In this document: positions 1 to 9,774 of the stretch, one piece after another
How positions within the stretch are numbered: the stretch's first letter is position 1
How the letters are laid out: each line of letters starts with the position of its first letter
Origin: Arsukibacterium sp.
Lineage (GTDB): Bacteria; Pseudomonadota; Gammaproteobacteria; Enterobacterales; Alteromonadaceae
NCBI RefSeq assembly: GCF_018402695.1
Contig: NZ_JAGYIM010000024.1
Coordinates: forward strand, 372,001-436,000
Direction: 5' to 3'
Length of the DNA: 64,000 bases
Notes under the pieces: generated by a model
What the model was told of the DNA's origin: nothing
The model's database searches: none
The model's input: only the letters and a program-made list of their open reading frames with translations
Made by a program: the position numbers and the translations under genes

Positions 1-77
1 AAACGAGCACCTTCACCATCAAATGCCTGTGCTGCCCATTTACTGTTTACCAAACGATAAAGTTTAACGGCACTCAT
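1..77 (-). CDS. RES-domain toxin (NAD+-degrading), 5' part only
   Basis: Only the first 25 codons lie in the window; the gene runs off the left edge. The minus strand opens with ATG and reads MSAVKLYRLV, then a segment ending AFDGEGAR. This matches the start of RES-family proteins (YRLV near the N-terminus, then a GEGAR motif whose Arg belongs to the NAD-binding site). RES toxins deplete cellular NAD+ and are neutralised by an Xre/MbcA/ParS antitoxin. Such an antitoxin gene lies just upstream on the same strand, which supports the call. The 154-bp gap between the two is unusual, since these pairs normally overlap or nearly touch; it is occupied by a repeat. The rest of the catalytic domain cannot be seen, so intactness is unknown. 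Confidence 0.72.
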   Translation of the reverse strand, partial: MSAVKLYRLVNSKWAAQAFDGEGAR

Positions 78-99
78 AAAGCAGCATTGGCTAGGTTAC

Positions 100-206
100 A
101 GGAGTGAGGTTGGAACCCCGTTAGCGCAACCACAGAGTGTCTGAAGGAGCGCCCTCGCGCGAGTGAGTTGCTGTGGTGAGCATGGCGGGTGTTGTAACCG
201 ATCTCT
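100..206 (+). repeat. Dispersed structured repeat family 1, copy 1
   Basis: This 107-bp element is closely matched at 11241-11346 and more distantly at 54690-54815. Shared blocks include AGGAGTGAGGTTG at the left, CAGAGTGTCTGA and GAGTTGCTG in the centre, and AACCGATCTCT at the right in copies 1 and 2. It folds as nested stems: an outer stem (AGGTT with AACC), a middle stem ACCACAG with CTGTGGT, and an apical GCGC/GCGC hairpin. Here it separates the antitoxin from the toxin and is antisense to their transcript; copies 2 and 3 are sense to their neighbouring genes. Function unknown. Confidence 0.75.
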
Positions 207-231
207 GGTCGTCGATCTCCAGAAAACGCCA

Positions 232-681
232 TCAGGCAAAAACGCCGTGTTCTAAGCGGCCAATTAAATCCAGAATTGCCTGAGTTTCTGCAGAAGTTGC
301 CAGCATAGCCAGTGGCATCTTATCGCCAAGACCATAAACCGGCTCGGTAAGCCAGCGTTTAGTGGCAGTCATATCATCATTAAATAAGGCGCTGGCGGCC
401 ACTAACACAGTGGCAAAGCGAAACAACCTGTCGCTTTCTTCCTGGGTAAATTTACCGCTCTTTGCCCGCCTTGCCAGCGTGGCCGGGGCTAACTGACACA
501 CTTGCGCAAGCTGTTTTTTATCCAGCGTGGACACCGCTGCTAACTTATCAAAAACAGCATAAGAAAAGCCATCGTGCAATGCCTGATAAAGCTTAGGACC
601 GCGCTCAGCAATACCCAGCTGTTGCCACAGGTTGGGCGTAGTGTATAGCGTTGGCGTAAATTCACGAACTAAAGCAGTCAT
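232..681 (-). CDS. Xre/MbcA/ParS-type antitoxin of a RES toxin system
   Basis: The 149-residue protein has an N-terminal helix-turn-helix-like region (around LDKKQLAQVCQLAPATLARR, residues 55-75) and a C-terminal toxin-binding domain with the family pattern of a helix ending LFRFATVLVAASALF followed by a segment like RWLTEPVYGLGDKMPLAML. In the family this domain ends with a loop that blocks the RES active site, and the N-terminal part represses the operon. The ATG at 681 was chosen because the further upstream extension has no family similarity. The partial RES toxin gene follows on the same strand, the usual antitoxin-first order. Confidence is high for the family; pairing with the truncated toxin is inferred from adjacency. 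Confidence 0.85.
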   Translation of the reverse strand: MTALVREFTPTLYTTPNLWQQLGIAERGPKLYQALHDGFSYAVFDKLAAVSTLDKKQLAQVCQLAPATLARRAKSGKFTQEESDRLFRFATVLVAASALFNDDMTATKRWLTEPVYGLGDKMPLAMLATSAETQAILDLIGRLEHGVFA

Positions 682-807
682 TATGCATGATCCAATCAGT
701 TGATATATTTTAAGGTTATCACTTGATTTTAAATTGGTCAAAAAAAGGGCGCAATGATCGCAGTAATCAACGCGCCTCAATATTTCTAAATGCGGGATAA
801 TGGCAAC

Positions 808-1467
808 TTAGTTAAACACCATCTCCGGTATTTCGCCATCGACTACCAATTTACCGGCAGTTTTTTGCTGAATTTCTTCAACGCTAATACCGGGTGCGCG
901 TTCTAACAGGTGGAAAGCACCGTTGCGCACTTCCAGCACCGCTAAATCGGTAACGATTTTCTTCACGCAGCCCACACCTGTTAGCGGTAGGGTGCAGCCT
1001 TCCAGCAGCTTACTGTTGCCGTATTTGTCGGCGTGAGTCATGGTCACCACAATATTCTGGGCGCCGGCTACTAAATCCATGGCGCCACCCATGCCTTTGA
1101 CCAGTTTGCCCGGGATCATCCAGCTGGCGATATTACCGTTCTGGTCTACTTCAAACGCACCTAACACGGTTAAATCGACATGACCGCCACGGATCATGGC
1201 AAAGCTTTCGGCTGAGCTGAAAATCGCTGCGCCTTTAATGGCGGTGACCGTTTCTTTGCCGGCGTTAATCATGTCGGCGTCGAGCTCTGCTTCGGTTGGG
1301 TAGGGGCCCATACCCAGCAGGCCGTTTTCGGATTGCAGCATTACTTCAATGCCAGCGGGTACATAGTTGGCTACCAGAGTCGGAATACCGATACCCAGGT
1401 TTACGTAGTAACCATCTTCTAATTCCTGCGCCACGCGCATTGCAACTTGTTCACGAGATAAAGCCAT
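808..1467 (-). CDS. scoB: 3-oxoacid CoA-transferase subunit B
   Basis: A 219-residue beta subunit of succinyl-CoA:3-oxoacid CoA-transferase, which activates acetoacetate to acetoacetyl-CoA. The glycine-rich start [15 protein letters not shown] and the SENGLLG motif carrying the catalytic glutamate (forms the glutamyl-CoA intermediate) are present, as is the [15 protein letters not shown] segment. The start is the ATG at 1467, preceded by a strong TAAGGAGG site; an upstream extension would overlap scoA and bypass it. scoA ends 10 bp upstream, so the two form one transcription unit at the end of the liu operon. The pair completes leucine catabolism by recapturing the acetoacetate released by HMG-CoA lyase. 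Confidence 0.93.
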   Translation of the reverse strand: MALSREQVAMRVAQELEDGYYVNLGIGIPTLVANYVPAGIEVMLQSENGLLGMGPYPTEAELDADMINAGKETVTAIKGAAIFSSAESFAMIRGGHVDLTVLGAFEVDQNGNIASWMIPGKLVKGMGGAMDLVAGAQNIVVTMTHADKYGNSKLLEGCTLPLTGVGCVKKIVTDLAVLEVRNGAFHLLERAPGISVEEIQQKTAGKLVVDGEIPEMVFN

Positions 1468-1477
1468 GGTTGCCTCC

Positions 1478-2179
1478 TTAACCTTGCCGCACCATACGAC
1501 GTTCGATGCGTTTTTCAAAGCTGCCTTTGATCACGCGCTGCACGTAAATACCCGGGGTATGAATTTGCGAAGGTTCCAGCTCGCCCGGCTCGACAATTTC
1601 TTCAACTTCCGCCACGGTAATTTTACCGGCAGTTGCTGCCATTGGGTTAAAGTTCATGGAAGTATGGCGAAACACCAGGTTACCGTAACGGTCAGCTTTC
1701 CAGGCGCGTACTATGGCAAAATCACCGGTGATGGCGGGCTCTAATACATAGTTGCGGCCGTTAATTTCGCGGGTTTCTTTGCCTTCAGCAACTGGCGTAC
1801 CGTAGCCGGTGGCGGTGAAAAAGGCCGGTATACCAGCACCGCCAGCACGCATTTTTTCAGCCAGAGTGCCTTGCGGGGTCAGTTCTACTTCCAACTCGCC
1901 GTTTAAAAGTTGTTTTTCAAACAGGGCGTTTTCACCAACATAAGAGGCAACCATTTTTTTGATTTGCCGATCTTCCAGCAAAATGCCCAAACCAAAGCCG
2001 TCAACGCCGCAGTTGTTAGAAACTACTGTTAAGTCGGTGGTGCCCATTTTTTTAATCTGGGCAATTAAGCCTTCCGGAATACCACATAAACCAAAGCCAC
2101 CGGCAATAACGGTCATCCCGTCCTGCAGGCCGGCCATGGCGTCTTCGTAGCTATGTACGACTTTATTAAACCCTGCCAT
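1478..2179 (-). CDS. scoA: 3-oxoacid CoA-transferase subunit A
   Basis: A 233-residue alpha subunit of the acetoacetate:succinyl-CoA transferase. It shows the typical N-terminus [21 protein letters not shown], the glycine-rich [10 protein letters not shown] CoA-binding loop, a [13 protein letters not shown] segment and an internal [15 protein letters not shown], all characteristic of the ScoA/AtoD group. AGAGGA lies upstream of the ATG. It is followed directly by scoB. The 323-bp gap to liuE upstream is filled by a paired family 2 repeat. In several bacteria the liu operon uses acetoacetyl-CoA synthetase for this step; here the transferase takes that role. Confidence 0.93.
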   Translation of the reverse strand: MAGFNKVVHSYEDAMAGLQDGMTVIAGGFGLCGIPEGLIAQIKKMGTTDLTVVSNNCGVDGFGLGILLEDRQIKKMVASYVGENALFEKQLLNGELEVELTPQGTLAEKMRAGGAGIPAFFTATGYGTPVAEGKETREINGRNYVLEPAITGDFAIVRAWKADRYGNLVFRHTSMNFNPMAATAGKITVAEVEEIVEPGELEPSQIHTPGIYVQRVIKGSFEKRIERRMVRQG

Positions 2180-2243
2180 TTGTTGTCCTCTGTTCTTTGC
2201 TGAACTTTATATTAGAGCTGTTCTTCGATTTCGCTGCTGCTAC

Positions 2244-2336
2244 GTGTATTTTTGTCTGCGACACGCCGTGAACCCCTCCCTGGGGGCTCGTTTACGCCCG
2301 TCCAGGGCTTCAACGGTCGCAGAAAAAATCACATCC
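2244..2336. repeat. Family 2 hairpin repeat, copy 1, first hairpin
   Basis: The core reads CACGCCGTGAACCCC, TCCCTGGGGGCTCG, then CCGTCCAGGGCTTCAACGG, and folds with CCCTGG against CCAGGG and CCGT against ACGG. Copy-specific outer arms TATTTTTGTCTGCGAC and GGTCGCAGAAAAAATCA pair with one another. It shares the liuE-scoA gap with a second hairpin in opposite orientation. Confidence 0.8.
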
Positions 2337-2369
2337 GCATCCGCTTACTTCGGAGTAAAGGGAAGCGCG

Positions 2370-2476
2370 CAGTACACTTTGACCGAAACCGTGTTTTTCA
2401 TGGATGAAAAACAGGAGCCCCCATGGATGGGTTTACGGCGTGCTTCGGAAAAGTTGTACGGAGTGCTTACCGTGTT
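2370..2476. repeat. Family 2 hairpin repeat, copy 1, second hairpin (inverted)
   Basis: GAGCCCCCATGGATGGGTTT followed by ACGGCGTG is the reverse complement of the core of the first hairpin type. The apex is a short hairpin GTTTTTCATGGATGAAAAAC. Outer arms GTACACTTTGACCGAA and TTCGGAAAAGTTGTAC are inverted with respect to each other and differ from those of other copies. Apparent small reading frames here are products of the repeat, not genes. Confidence 0.78.
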
Positions 2477-2502
2477 CGAAGAACCTTAGTTGCTGCTGTT
2501 AA

Positions 2503-3417
2503 CTAACCACCAGTTTGCGTGCACTTAGCCTTTAACGCCAATCCTACTTTAGAACTAGGCTGCTTGCCGAGCTTACCGGTAATAAACCAGCCTGCCTGTG
2601 CCAGTGCGGTTAAATCGATGCCATGTTCAATGCCCAGGCCATTGAGTAAATACACCACATCTTCAGTGGCGACGTTGCCCGAAGCACCGGCAGCGTAAGG
2701 GCAGCCGCCCAAACCTGCCACGGCGCTGTCAATAATGCTGATGCCACGGTTTAGCGCAACATAAATATTAGTTAATGCCTGGCCATAGGTATCATGAAAA
2801 TGCACCGCTAGTTTTTCGGCCGGTACCATAGTTAGCACGGCATCGAGCATAGCATTGACTTTTTTCGGCGTACCGACACCAATGGTATCGCCAAGGGAAA
2901 TTTCATAGCAGCCCATCTCCAGCAGCGCTTTAGCTACCAGTGCTACCTCTGTTGGCGCGACATCGCCCTGATAGGGGCAACCCACCACGCAGGAAACATA
3001 GCCACGCACCTTAATGCCGTCAGCCTGGGCAGCTTCCACTACTGGCGCAAAACGTTCCAGGCTTTCACTGATACTGCAGTTAATATTTTTCTGGCTGAAC
3101 GCTTCCGATGCGGCTCCAAAAATCGCTACTTCAGTAGCACCTGCAGCTTTGGCTGCTTGATAGCCCTTTAAATTTGGAGTTAGCGCCGCATAGGTAACGC
3201 CGGCTTTGCGGACAATGCCGGCAAACACCTCGCTGGAGTCGGCCATTTGCGGCACCCACTTGGGGGAGACAAAAGCGCCACTTTCAATGTAGCTGTGGCC
3301 GGCCGCACTTAGCATATCAATTAAGGCAATTTTATCGGCAGTGCTGACACTTTGCTCGTTTTGCAGGCCATCACGCGGGCCAACTTCAACGATGCGCACA
3401 CTTTTTGGAAAACTCAT
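2503..3417 (-). CDS. liuE: Hydroxymethylglutaryl-CoA lyase
   Basis: Cleaves HMG-CoA to acetoacetate and acetyl-CoA, the last dedicated step of leucine degradation. This 304-residue protein begins with the TIM-barrel signature [14 protein letters not shown] and carries the HMG-CoA lyase motif [19 protein letters not shown] with the active-site cysteine, plus [10 protein letters not shown] with metal-binding histidines. Its ATG overlaps the liuD stop by four bases (ATGA), indicating translational coupling. scoA follows after a 323-bp repeat-filled gap. Length is usual for bacterial LiuE/MvaB. Confidence 0.95.
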   Translation of the reverse strand: MSFPKSVRIVEVGPRDGLQNEQSVSTADKIALIDMLSAAGHSYIESGAFVSPKWVPQMADSSEVFAGIVRKAGVTYAALTPNLKGYQAAKAAGATEVAIFGAASEAFSQKNINCSISESLERFAPVVEAAQADGIKVRGYVSCVVGCPYQGDVAPTEVALVAKALLEMGCYEISLGDTIGVGTPKKVNAMLDAVLTMVPAEKLAVHFHDTYGQALTNIYVALNRGISIIDSAVAGLGGCPYAAGASGNVATEDVVYLLNGLGIEHGIDLTALAQAGWFITGKLGKQPSSKVGLALKAKCTQTGG

Positions 3418-5399
3418 GCTTCCTCCGGGCTAAAATCAACCAGTTCGGCACCATCTTTTACCAGATCACCGGCGCCGTAGAACACCTCATTTACCAGGCC
3501 GTCTTTGGGCGCCTTAATGCTGTATTCCATTTTCATCGCTTCCATTATTACCAGGGTATCACCGGCTTTAACCTTGGCGCCGGCTTTAGTCATTACTGCG
3601 ACAATAGTGCCATTCATCGGGGCTGTAAGGCTGCCGGCATGCTCACTGCCATCGAGCTCCGGGGTGACTTCAGTGCGGTAAATAAAGTCATAGCGATGGT
3701 GTTTAATAAATACACTAATCGTGTCCTGATAACGGCTGACCCGCACCTTGGTTTTATGATCTCCAAGAGTAGCACTTAGCTCATCACCGTTCAGTTCAGC
3801 TAAACAGCAAATTTGCTGGCCCTGCAACTCGACAACATAATGCTGTTGCTGTTCGCGAATCGTCAGCTGCTGTGCTTGCTCGTCGTGGATTAAGTTAAGT
3901 ATTACCGTTGGCGTTTCGTTTAAGCGCCAGCCATGGCTGTATTGCCAGGGGCTTGGGCTGCTGTGACTTGGCAACGGCGTTTTTTGCTGCTCTAAAATAA
4001 ATAAAGCTGCCAGCACCAGCGCTTGGTTGTTTTCGTTGTTGGCTGGTGCAAACAGCGTGTCCTGATGATGATTAATAAAGTTAGTATCAAGCTCGGCGGC
4101 TTTAAAGGCCGGGTGCTCGGTTAAGCTGGTTAAAAAGCTTAAATTAGTGGTGACACCTGCAATCCGGTAATCGTCCAGTGCGCGCAGCATACGGGCGATG
4201 GCGCGGTCACGGCTTTCATCCCAGACAATTAACTTGGCAATCATCGGGTCGTAATAGGGCGATACTTCGTCATTTTCGACTACGCCGGTATCTACCCGCA
4301 CATAACGGCTGGCTTCTGGCTGGCGTAAATACGTCAGTTTACCGGTCTGCGGCAGGAAGTCGTTATCCGGGTCTTCGGCATACACCCGTACTTCAATGGC
4401 ATGGCCATCAATCTGCACTTCATCCTGACTTAGCGGCAGGGCTTCATTGGCAGCCACTAACAGCTGCCACTTTACTAAGTCCTGGCCGGTGATCATTTCG
4501 GTTACCGGATGCTCTACCTGTAGCCGGGTGTTCATTTCCATAAAATAGAAGGAGCCGTCTTCGTCAAACAAAAACTCGACGGTACCGGCACCGCGATAAT
4601 CAATCGCTTTGGCGGCTTTTACTGCTGCTTCGCCCATCGCCTGACGTTGAACACTGCTGAAGTTCGGTGCTGGCGCTTCCTCAATCACTTTCTGATGGCG
4701 GCGCTGTATAGAGCAATCGCGCTCCGCTAAGTACACAGCATCGCCATGATTGTCGCAAAATACCTGAATTTCAATATGCCGCGGCTTGGTTAAGTAACGC
4801 TCGATCAGCATTTTATCATTGCCAAAACCGGCTTTGGCTTCGCGGCGGGCACTGGCTAAAGCATCGGCGAATTCTTCTTTTTTCCAGACCACCCGCATGC
4901 CTTTACCACCGCCACCGTAGGCGGCTTTTAATAACTGCGGATAGCCAATTTTGGCTGATTCACTGCCAAGCTTTTCATCTGACTGATCATCACCATGATA
5001 ACCCGGCACCAGCGGCACGCCGGCCTCAGCCATAATTTTCTTGGCAGCGCTTTTCGAGCCCATCGCAGTAATAGCATTAACAGGCGGGCCGATAAATACT
5101 ACGCCGGCATCAGAACAGGCTTTGGCGAAGTCTTCATTTTCTGATAAAAAGCCATAGCCTGGGTGAATGGCTTCAGCGCCACTTTGTTTGGCGATATCGA
5201 TAATTTTATCGCTGCGCAGGTAGGAGTCTTTGCTGGGGGCAGGGCCAAGCAAATAGGCTTCATCGGCCATCCGCACGTGACGGGCATTGGCATCGGCTTC
5301 TGAGTACACCGCCACGCAGCGGATACCCAGTTTGTGAGCGGTGTCGATAACCCGACAGGCAATTTCGCCACGGTTGGCTATTAATATCTTGCGGAACAT
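3414..5399 (-). CDS. liuD: 3-methylcrotonyl-CoA carboxylase, biotin-carrying alpha subunit
   Basis: The 661-residue subunit carboxylates its own biotin with ATP and bicarbonate for transfer to 3-methylcrotonyl-CoA by LiuB. Order: biotin carboxylase N-domain ([16 protein letters not shown] at the start), ATP-grasp with [14 protein letters not shown] and the [15 protein letters not shown] catalytic motif, biotin carboxylase C-domain, a linker, and a C-terminal biotinyl domain with EAMKM, biotinylated Lys at residue 623. Placement beside liuB/C/E separates it from propionyl- or acetyl-CoA carboxylase subunits. It starts 2 bp after liuC and overlaps liuE by 4 bp. Confidence 0.95.
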   Translation of the reverse strand: MFRKILIANRGEIACRVIDTAHKLGIRCVAVYSEADANARHVRMADEAYLLGPAPSKDSYLRSDKIIDIAKQSGAEAIHPGYGFLSENEDFAKACSDAGVVFIGPPVNAITAMGSKSAAKKIMAEAGVPLVPGYHGDDQSDEKLGSESAKIGYPQLLKAAYGGGGKGMRVVWKKEEFADALASARREAKAGFGNDKMLIERYLTKPRHIEIQVFCDNHGDAVYLAERDCSIQRRHQKVIEEAPAPNFSSVQRQAMGEAAVKAAKAIDYRGAGTVEFLFDEDGSFYFMEMNTRLQVEHPVTEMITGQDLVKWQLLVAANEALPLSQDEVQIDGHAIEVRVYAEDPDNDFLPQTGKLTYLRQPEASRYVRVDTGVVENDEVSPYYDPMIAKLIVWDESRDRAIARMLRALDDYRIAGVTTNLSFLTSLTEHPAFKAAELDTNFINHHQDTLFAPANNENNQALVLAALFILEQQKTPLPSHSSPSPWQYSHGWRLNETPTVILNLIHDEQAQQLTIREQQQHYVVELQGQQICCLAELNGDELSATLGDHKTKVRVSRYQDTISVFIKHHRYDFIYRTEVTPELDGSEHAGSLTAPMNGTIVAVMTKAGAKVKAGDTLVIMEAMKMEYSIKAPKDGLVNEVFYGAGDLVKDGAELVDFSPEEA

Positions 5400-5401
5400 A
5401 G

Positions 5402-6208
5402 TTAATTATCCTGTGGCTTTGGCGGTAACCAGTTAGGGCGGCGTTTTTCCAGAAAAGCGCCAAGGCCTTCCTGACCTTCATCTGACACCCGAATTTCAGC
5501 AATCGCCTGGGTAGTATGTGCCACCACATTGTTGCTGATTTTGCGGTTATAAATATTGTGAATCAGCGCTTTGGCTGCACTCATCGCTGCCGGGCTGTTT
5601 TGCAGCAGGCTGTCGATCAACGCATCAGCTTTTTGCTGCAGCTCGTCAGCGCTGATTACCTCATGTAATAACCCAAGGGCTATGGCGGTATCGGCACTAA
5701 AGCGCTCAGCCGTTAAAAAGTAACGCCGGCTTTGCCGCTCGCCCAGGGCACGCATGACATAGGGGCTGATCACTGCCGGAATAAGACCAATTTTCACTTC
5801 GCTTAAGCAGAAGCTGGCATTGTCGCTGGCAATGGCGATATCGCAACATGCTACCAGGCCCACTGCGCCACCAAAGGCGGCACCTTGCACCATGGCAAGG
5901 GTAGGTTTGGGGAATTTATCCAGCTTGTGCATTAGCAGGGCCAGTTCGTTGGCGTCGTCCAGATTTTGCTGATAGTTTTTTTCGGCCATCGAGCGCATCC
6001 AGTTTAAATCGGCACCGGCAGAGAAGTTTTTGCCATTGGCGTTTAACAACAACAGCCGTACATCCGGGTTGGCAGCCAGCTGGTCGAGTACCTGAATAAG
6101 CTCGGCAATCATCAGATCGTCAAAGGCATTGTGCACTTCGGGCCGGTTTAACGTTAAGCTGGCCACGCCGCGCTGGTCGATACTCACTTGGGTGTAAACC
6201 TGGTTCAT
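5402..6208 (-). CDS. liuC: 3-methylglutaconyl-CoA hydratase
   Basis: A crotonase-fold enzyme (268 residues) hydrating 3-methylglutaconyl-CoA to HMG-CoA. The oxyanion-hole segments NFSAGADLNWM and GAAFGGAVGLVACCDIAIA and the SEVKIGLIPAVISPYV segment are as in the LiuC/AUH group. The ATG at 6208 (MNQVYTQVSIDQRGVASLTL) has GGAG upstream; a longer reading frame continues into the family 2 repeat and encodes only repeat-derived sequence, so it was rejected. It lies between liuB (across a repeat-filled 323-bp gap) and liuD. Confidence 0.93.
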   Translation of the reverse strand: MNQVYTQVSIDQRGVASLTLNRPEVHNAFDDLMIAELIQVLDQLAANPDVRLLLLNANGKNFSAGADLNWMRSMAEKNYQQNLDDANELALLMHKLDKFPKPTLAMVQGAAFGGAVGLVACCDIAIASDNASFCLSEVKIGLIPAVISPYVMRALGERQSRRYFLTAERFSADTAIALGLLHEVISADELQQKADALIDSLLQNSPAAMSAAKALIHNIYNRKISNNVVAHTTQAIAEIRVSDEGQEGLGAFLEKRRPNWLPPKPQDN

Positions 6209-6261
6209 CTTTTCTCCGAAAGTATTAATGCAACCTGAGACTGTCTTTCTCCGACATCGCG

Positions 6262-6372
6262 GTTGCTGCGTGAATTTTTGTCTGCGACACGCCGTGAACC
6301 CATCCATGGGGGCTCGTTTCCGCCCGTCCAGGGCTTCAACGGTCGCCGAAAAAATCACATCCGCACCCGCTT
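6262..6372. repeat. Family 2 hairpin repeat, copy 2, first hairpin
   Basis: Core CACGCCGTGAACCCATCC, ATGGGGGCTCG, CCGTCCAGGGCTTCAACGG. Outer arms GTGAATTTTTGTCTGCGAC and GGTCGCCGAAAAAATCACA are inverted. It shares the liuB-liuC gap with an oppositely oriented partner, the same arrangement as in the liuE-scoA gap. Confidence 0.8.
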
Positions 6373-6392
6373 AATCCTCGTAGCAGCAAGCG

Positions 6393-6485
6393 CACAGTGC
6401 ACTTTGCTCAGAACCGTGTTTTTCATGGATGAAAAACAGGAGCCTACAGGGATGTATTCACGGCGTGTTCTGACAAAGTTGTACG
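6393..6485. repeat. Family 2 hairpin repeat, copy 2, second hairpin (inverted)
   Basis: Apex GTTTTTCATGGATGAAAAAC, then CAGGAGCCTACAGGGATG and ACGGCGTG. Arms CACTTTGCTCAGAAC and GTTCTGACAAAGTTG pair with each other but match no other copy, although the core is shared. Confidence 0.78.
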
Positions 6486-6531
6486 GCGCGATTGCAGCGT
6501 CTATGGCCGAAGCACCTGACAACCACTTGCA

Positions 6532-8138
6532 TCACATCCGAAACACGCCAAACTTCGTCTCTTCAATTGGCGCATTAAGTGCTGCCGCCAAGGCCAGACC
6601 CACTGTCATCCGGGTTTGGGCCGGGTCAATAATACCGTCATCCCACAAGCGACCGCTGGCGTAGTAGGGGTGTCCCTGCTTCTCGTACTGTTCAATAATC
6701 GGCTGTTTCAGCGCTTTTTCCGCTTCGGCCGACAGCGTTTCGCCTTTACGGGCCAGACCATCTTTGGTGACCTGGGCCATTACCCCAGCAGCTTGCTCGC
6801 CGCCCATTACTGAAATGCGGGCATTAGGCCACATCCACATCATGGTTGGGTCATAAGCGCGGCCACACATGCCGTAGTTGCCGGCGCCGTAGCTGCCACC
6901 AATCAACACAGTAAATTTCGGCACCTTGGCACAGCTTACCGCCATCACCATTTTGGCACCGTGCTTGGCAATACCTTCGGCTTCATACTTTTTACCAACC
7001 ATAAAGCCGGTAATGTTCTGTAAAAAAGCAGCGGAATTTTGCGCTGAGCACACAGTTCAATAAAGTGGGCGCCTTTTTGCGCCGACTCTGAGAATAAAAT
7101 CCCATTATTGGCGACAATGCCCACCGGATAGCCGAAGATGCGCGCAAAACCGCAAACTAACGTCGCGCCATAGAGTTGTTTAAACTCGTCAAAATCAGAG
7201 CCATCAACAATCCGGGCAATCACTTCTTTAACATTGAAAGGCTTACGTAAATCAGTACCAACAATGCCGTACAGCTCTTTGGCGTCATACAGCGGCTCTT
7301 GCGGCGCTTTTACATCCATTGGTTCAGGCGCTGGTCGATTTAAGCGTGACACCGCATTGCGGGCCAGTTGCAGCGCGTGCTCATCATTTAACGCATAATG
7401 ATCGGCCACGCCAGAGATCTTACAGTGGACATCGGCACCGCCCAGCTCCTCTGCTGACACTTCTTCACCGGTAGCGGCTTTCACCAGCGGTGGGCCGGCT
7501 AAGAAAATAGTGCCTTGCTCTTTAACGATAATGCTTTCATCGGCCATCGCCGGCACATAAGCGCCACCGGCGGTACACAGGCCCATGACCACGGCAATTT
7601 GTGGAATGCCTTTGGCTGACATATTGGCCTGATTAAAGAAGATCCGGCCAAAGTGCAATTTATCGGGGAACACATCATCCTGGCGTGGCAGGTTAGCACC
7701 GCCGGAATCCACCAGATAAATGCAGGGCAGGTGGCAGCGCTCGGCTATTTCCTGCGCCCGCAAGTGTTTTTTCACGGTAAGCGGGTAATAAGTACCACCT
7801 TTCACGGTGGCGTCGTTGGCAACAATCATGCACTCAACACCACTAACCCGGCCAATGCCAGCGACGACCCCGGCACTGGGCACATAGTCATCATAACATT
7901 CCCAGCCGGCAAACTGGCCCACTTCTAAAAACGGCGATCCCGGGTCAAGCAGCTTCTGAATACGCTCACGGACAAACAGTTTACCACGGGCCGTATGGCG
8001 GGCAATTAACGCCTCACCACCACCGAGTTTAATTTGCTGCACTTTGCTGTTCAGATCGTCCACTACGGCTTGCATGGCGTCAGCGTTTTTCTGAAATTCT
8101 TCAGTGCGTGGATTAATTTTACTCGCGATCTTGGTCAT
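6532..8138 (-). pseudogene. liuB: 3-methylcrotonyl-CoA carboxylase beta subunit, interrupted by a single-base frameshift
   Basis: The carboxyltransferase subunit that moves CO2 from LiuD-biotin to 3-methylcrotonyl-CoA. The first 370 or so codons run from [20 protein letters not shown] to [12 protein letters not shown], then shift frame at the run of six A (7022-7027; six T on the coding strand). The second frame continues [17 protein letters not shown] to the normal end ETKFGVFRM. One extra base restores a 535-residue protein with no internal stop, the usual family length, including the [16 protein letters not shown] oxyanion segment. Both halves are otherwise well conserved, so this is either a homopolymer sequencing error, a very recent mutation, or a site read through by slippage. 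It starts 1 bp after liuA. Confidence 0.9.
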
Positions 8139-8139
8139 A

Positions 8140-9309
8140 TCAGTTCGACTCAGTAAATAACTCGCGGCCGATTAACATCCGGCGAATTTCAGAGGTGCCG
8201 GCACCAATTTCATACAGCTTGGCATCGCGCAGTAAGCGGCCGGTAGGGTATTCGTTAATGTAGCCATTACCGCCCAGTAACTGAATGGCATCCAGCGCCA
8301 TTTTGGTGGCCAGCTCTGCCGAATACAAAATAACGGCAGCAGCATCTTTGCGGGTGGTTTCACCGCGGTCACAGGCTTTGGCTACGGTATAAACATAAGA
8401 TTTTGCCGCGTTCATCTGGGTGTACATATCGGCCAGTTTGCCCTGTACCAGCTGGAACTCGCCAATAGCCTGGCCAAACTGCTTACGGTCGTGAATGTAA
8501 GGCACTACTACGTCCATGCAGGCCTGCATAATACCGAGCGGGCCGGCTGCCAGTACCACACGTTCGTAATCGAGGCCGCTCATTAATACTTTAACGCCGC
8601 CGCCAATCTGGCCTAGCACGTTTTCAGCCGGTACTTCGCAATCTTCAAACACCAGCTCACAGGTGTTAGAGCCGCGCATACCTAACTTATCCAGCTTTTG
8701 AGCGGTGCTAAAGCCTTTAGTGCCGCGCTCAACGATAAAGGCGGTAATGCCTTTGCTGCCGGCATTAATGTCGGTTTTAGCGTAAATAACGTAAGTGTGG
8801 GCGTCGGGGCCGTTGGTGATCCACATTTTATTGCCGTTTAAAATGTATTTATCGCCTTTTAGCTCAGCGCGCAGCTTCATGCTGACCACATCTGAGCCGG
8901 CATTGGGCTCGCTCATTGCCAGTGCGCCGATATGCTCACCAGAGCACAGTTTAGGCAGGTACTTTAGTTTTTGTTCTTCAGTACCGTTGCGGAAAATCTG
9001 GTTAACACACAAGTTAGAGTGGGCACCGTAAGACAGGCCAACGGAGGCCGAGGCACGGCTGATTTCTTCCAGAGCCACCACATGCTCTAAATAACCCAGA
9101 CCCGAGCCGCCGTACTTTTCATCAACGGTAATGCCGAGCAGGCCTAAGTCACCAAATTTACGCCATAACTCATTCGGGAATTCATTAACCTGGTCAATGT
9201 GTTCGGCCCGTGGGGCTATTTCTTCGCGGGCAAATGCATTAACCTGCTCGCGGATCATATCGACGGTTTCGCCTAAATCGAAGTTCAGGCCTTTGTAACT
9301 GCTAATCAT
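8140..9309 (-). CDS. liuA: Isovaleryl-CoA dehydrogenase
   Basis: An FAD flavoenzyme (389 residues) oxidising isovaleryl-CoA to 3-methylcrotonyl-CoA, the first committed step of the Liu pathway. FAD/substrate motifs [19 protein letters not shown] and [10 protein letters not shown] are present. The catalytic glutamate is at residue 249 in [15 protein letters not shown], as in isovaleryl-CoA dehydrogenases. The C-terminal position used by most other family members is not Glu here (GAGTSEI instead of EGTNEI), which separates it from the paralogue at 13111-14268. It lies 34 bp after liuR and 1 bp before liuB. Confidence 0.95.
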   Translation of the reverse strand: MISSYKGLNFDLGETVDMIREQVNAFAREEIAPRAEHIDQVNEFPNELWRKFGDLGLLGITVDEKYGGSGLGYLEHVVALEEISRASASVGLSYGAHSNLCVNQIFRNGTEEQKLKYLPKLCSGEHIGALAMSEPNAGSDVVSMKLRAELKGDKYILNGNKMWITNGPDAHTYVIYAKTDINAGSKGITAFIVERGTKGFSTAQKLDKLGMRGSNTCELVFEDCEVPAENVLGQIGGGVKVLMSGLDYERVVLAAGPLGIMQACMDVVVPYIHDRKQFGQAIGEFQLVQGKLADMYTQMNAAKSYVYTVAKACDRGETTRKDAAAVILYSAELATKMALDAIQLLGGNGYINEYPTGRLLRDAKLYEIGAGTSEIRRMLIGRELFTESN

Positions 9310-9343
9310 GGTAAATCCCCGTTTGCTAAATGCTGAAAACCGC

Positions 9344-9748
9344 CTAGGCGGTTTTGGATTGTTTGGCGTCGGCTAAGGTATCGCGGCAACGTTTTTCAAC
9401 GGTGACCAGCTCCATTAGCACCACTTTAATATCGTCCAGTTGCTGATGCAGTTCGCTCTTCTTCTGCTCGATTAATTTCAGCATGGTATTTAATTGGGTA
9501 ACGCTGCTTTTATCTGCGTCGTAAAGTTCAAACAACTGGCCGGTTTCGGCCAGGCTGAACCCCAGCCGTTTACCACGTAGAATAAGCTTTAACCTTACCC
9601 GGTCACGTTTGCTGTAAATGCGGGTCTGGCCATTACGTAAAGGCGTAAGCAGCCGCTGGTCTTCGTAAAACCGAATGCTGCGGGTCGTAATGTCGAACTC
9701 TTTAGCCAGCTCGCTGATACTGTAGGTTTTTTCTTCTTTTTCTGTCAT
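9344..9748 (-). CDS. liuR: MerR-family regulator of branched-chain amino acid degradation
   Basis: A 134-residue MerR protein: winged HTH at the N-terminus ([20 protein letters not shown], then [21 protein letters not shown]) followed by a coiled-coil dimerisation helix (about residues 75-125). No metal-binding cysteine pattern is seen, so it is not a metal sensor. Start ATG at 9748 has GGAAGG upstream; an ATG 27 bases further upstream would lie inside the predicted -10 box and was rejected. First gene of the liu operon, hence probably autoregulated. In Shewanella and related genera LiuR represses the liu genes and often the divergent valine/isoleucine genes. Confidence 0.9.
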   Translation of the reverse strand: MTEKEEKTYSISELAKEFDITTRSIRFYEDQRLLTPLRNGQTRIYSKRDRVRLKLILRGKRLGFSLAETGQLFELYDADKSSVTQLNTMLKLIEQKKSELHQQLDDIKVVLMELVTVEKRCRDTLADAKQSKTA

Positions 9749-9774
9749 AACCGCCTTCCCGAAAAACGCCATCA

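Noticed and set aside
100-206. Integron attC site
   Set aside because: The palindromic layout is suggestive, but the core and inverse-core sites are not at the ends and no integrase or cassette array is present.
2244-2489. Plus-strand 81-codon frame in the liuE-scoA gap
   Set aside because: It lies wholly in the family 2 repeat; the peptide is a translation of the hairpins and similar peptides appear at other copies.
6209-6358. N-terminal extension of liuC
   Set aside because: The added residues come from the repeat; the ATG at 6208 has a ribosome site and matches the family start.
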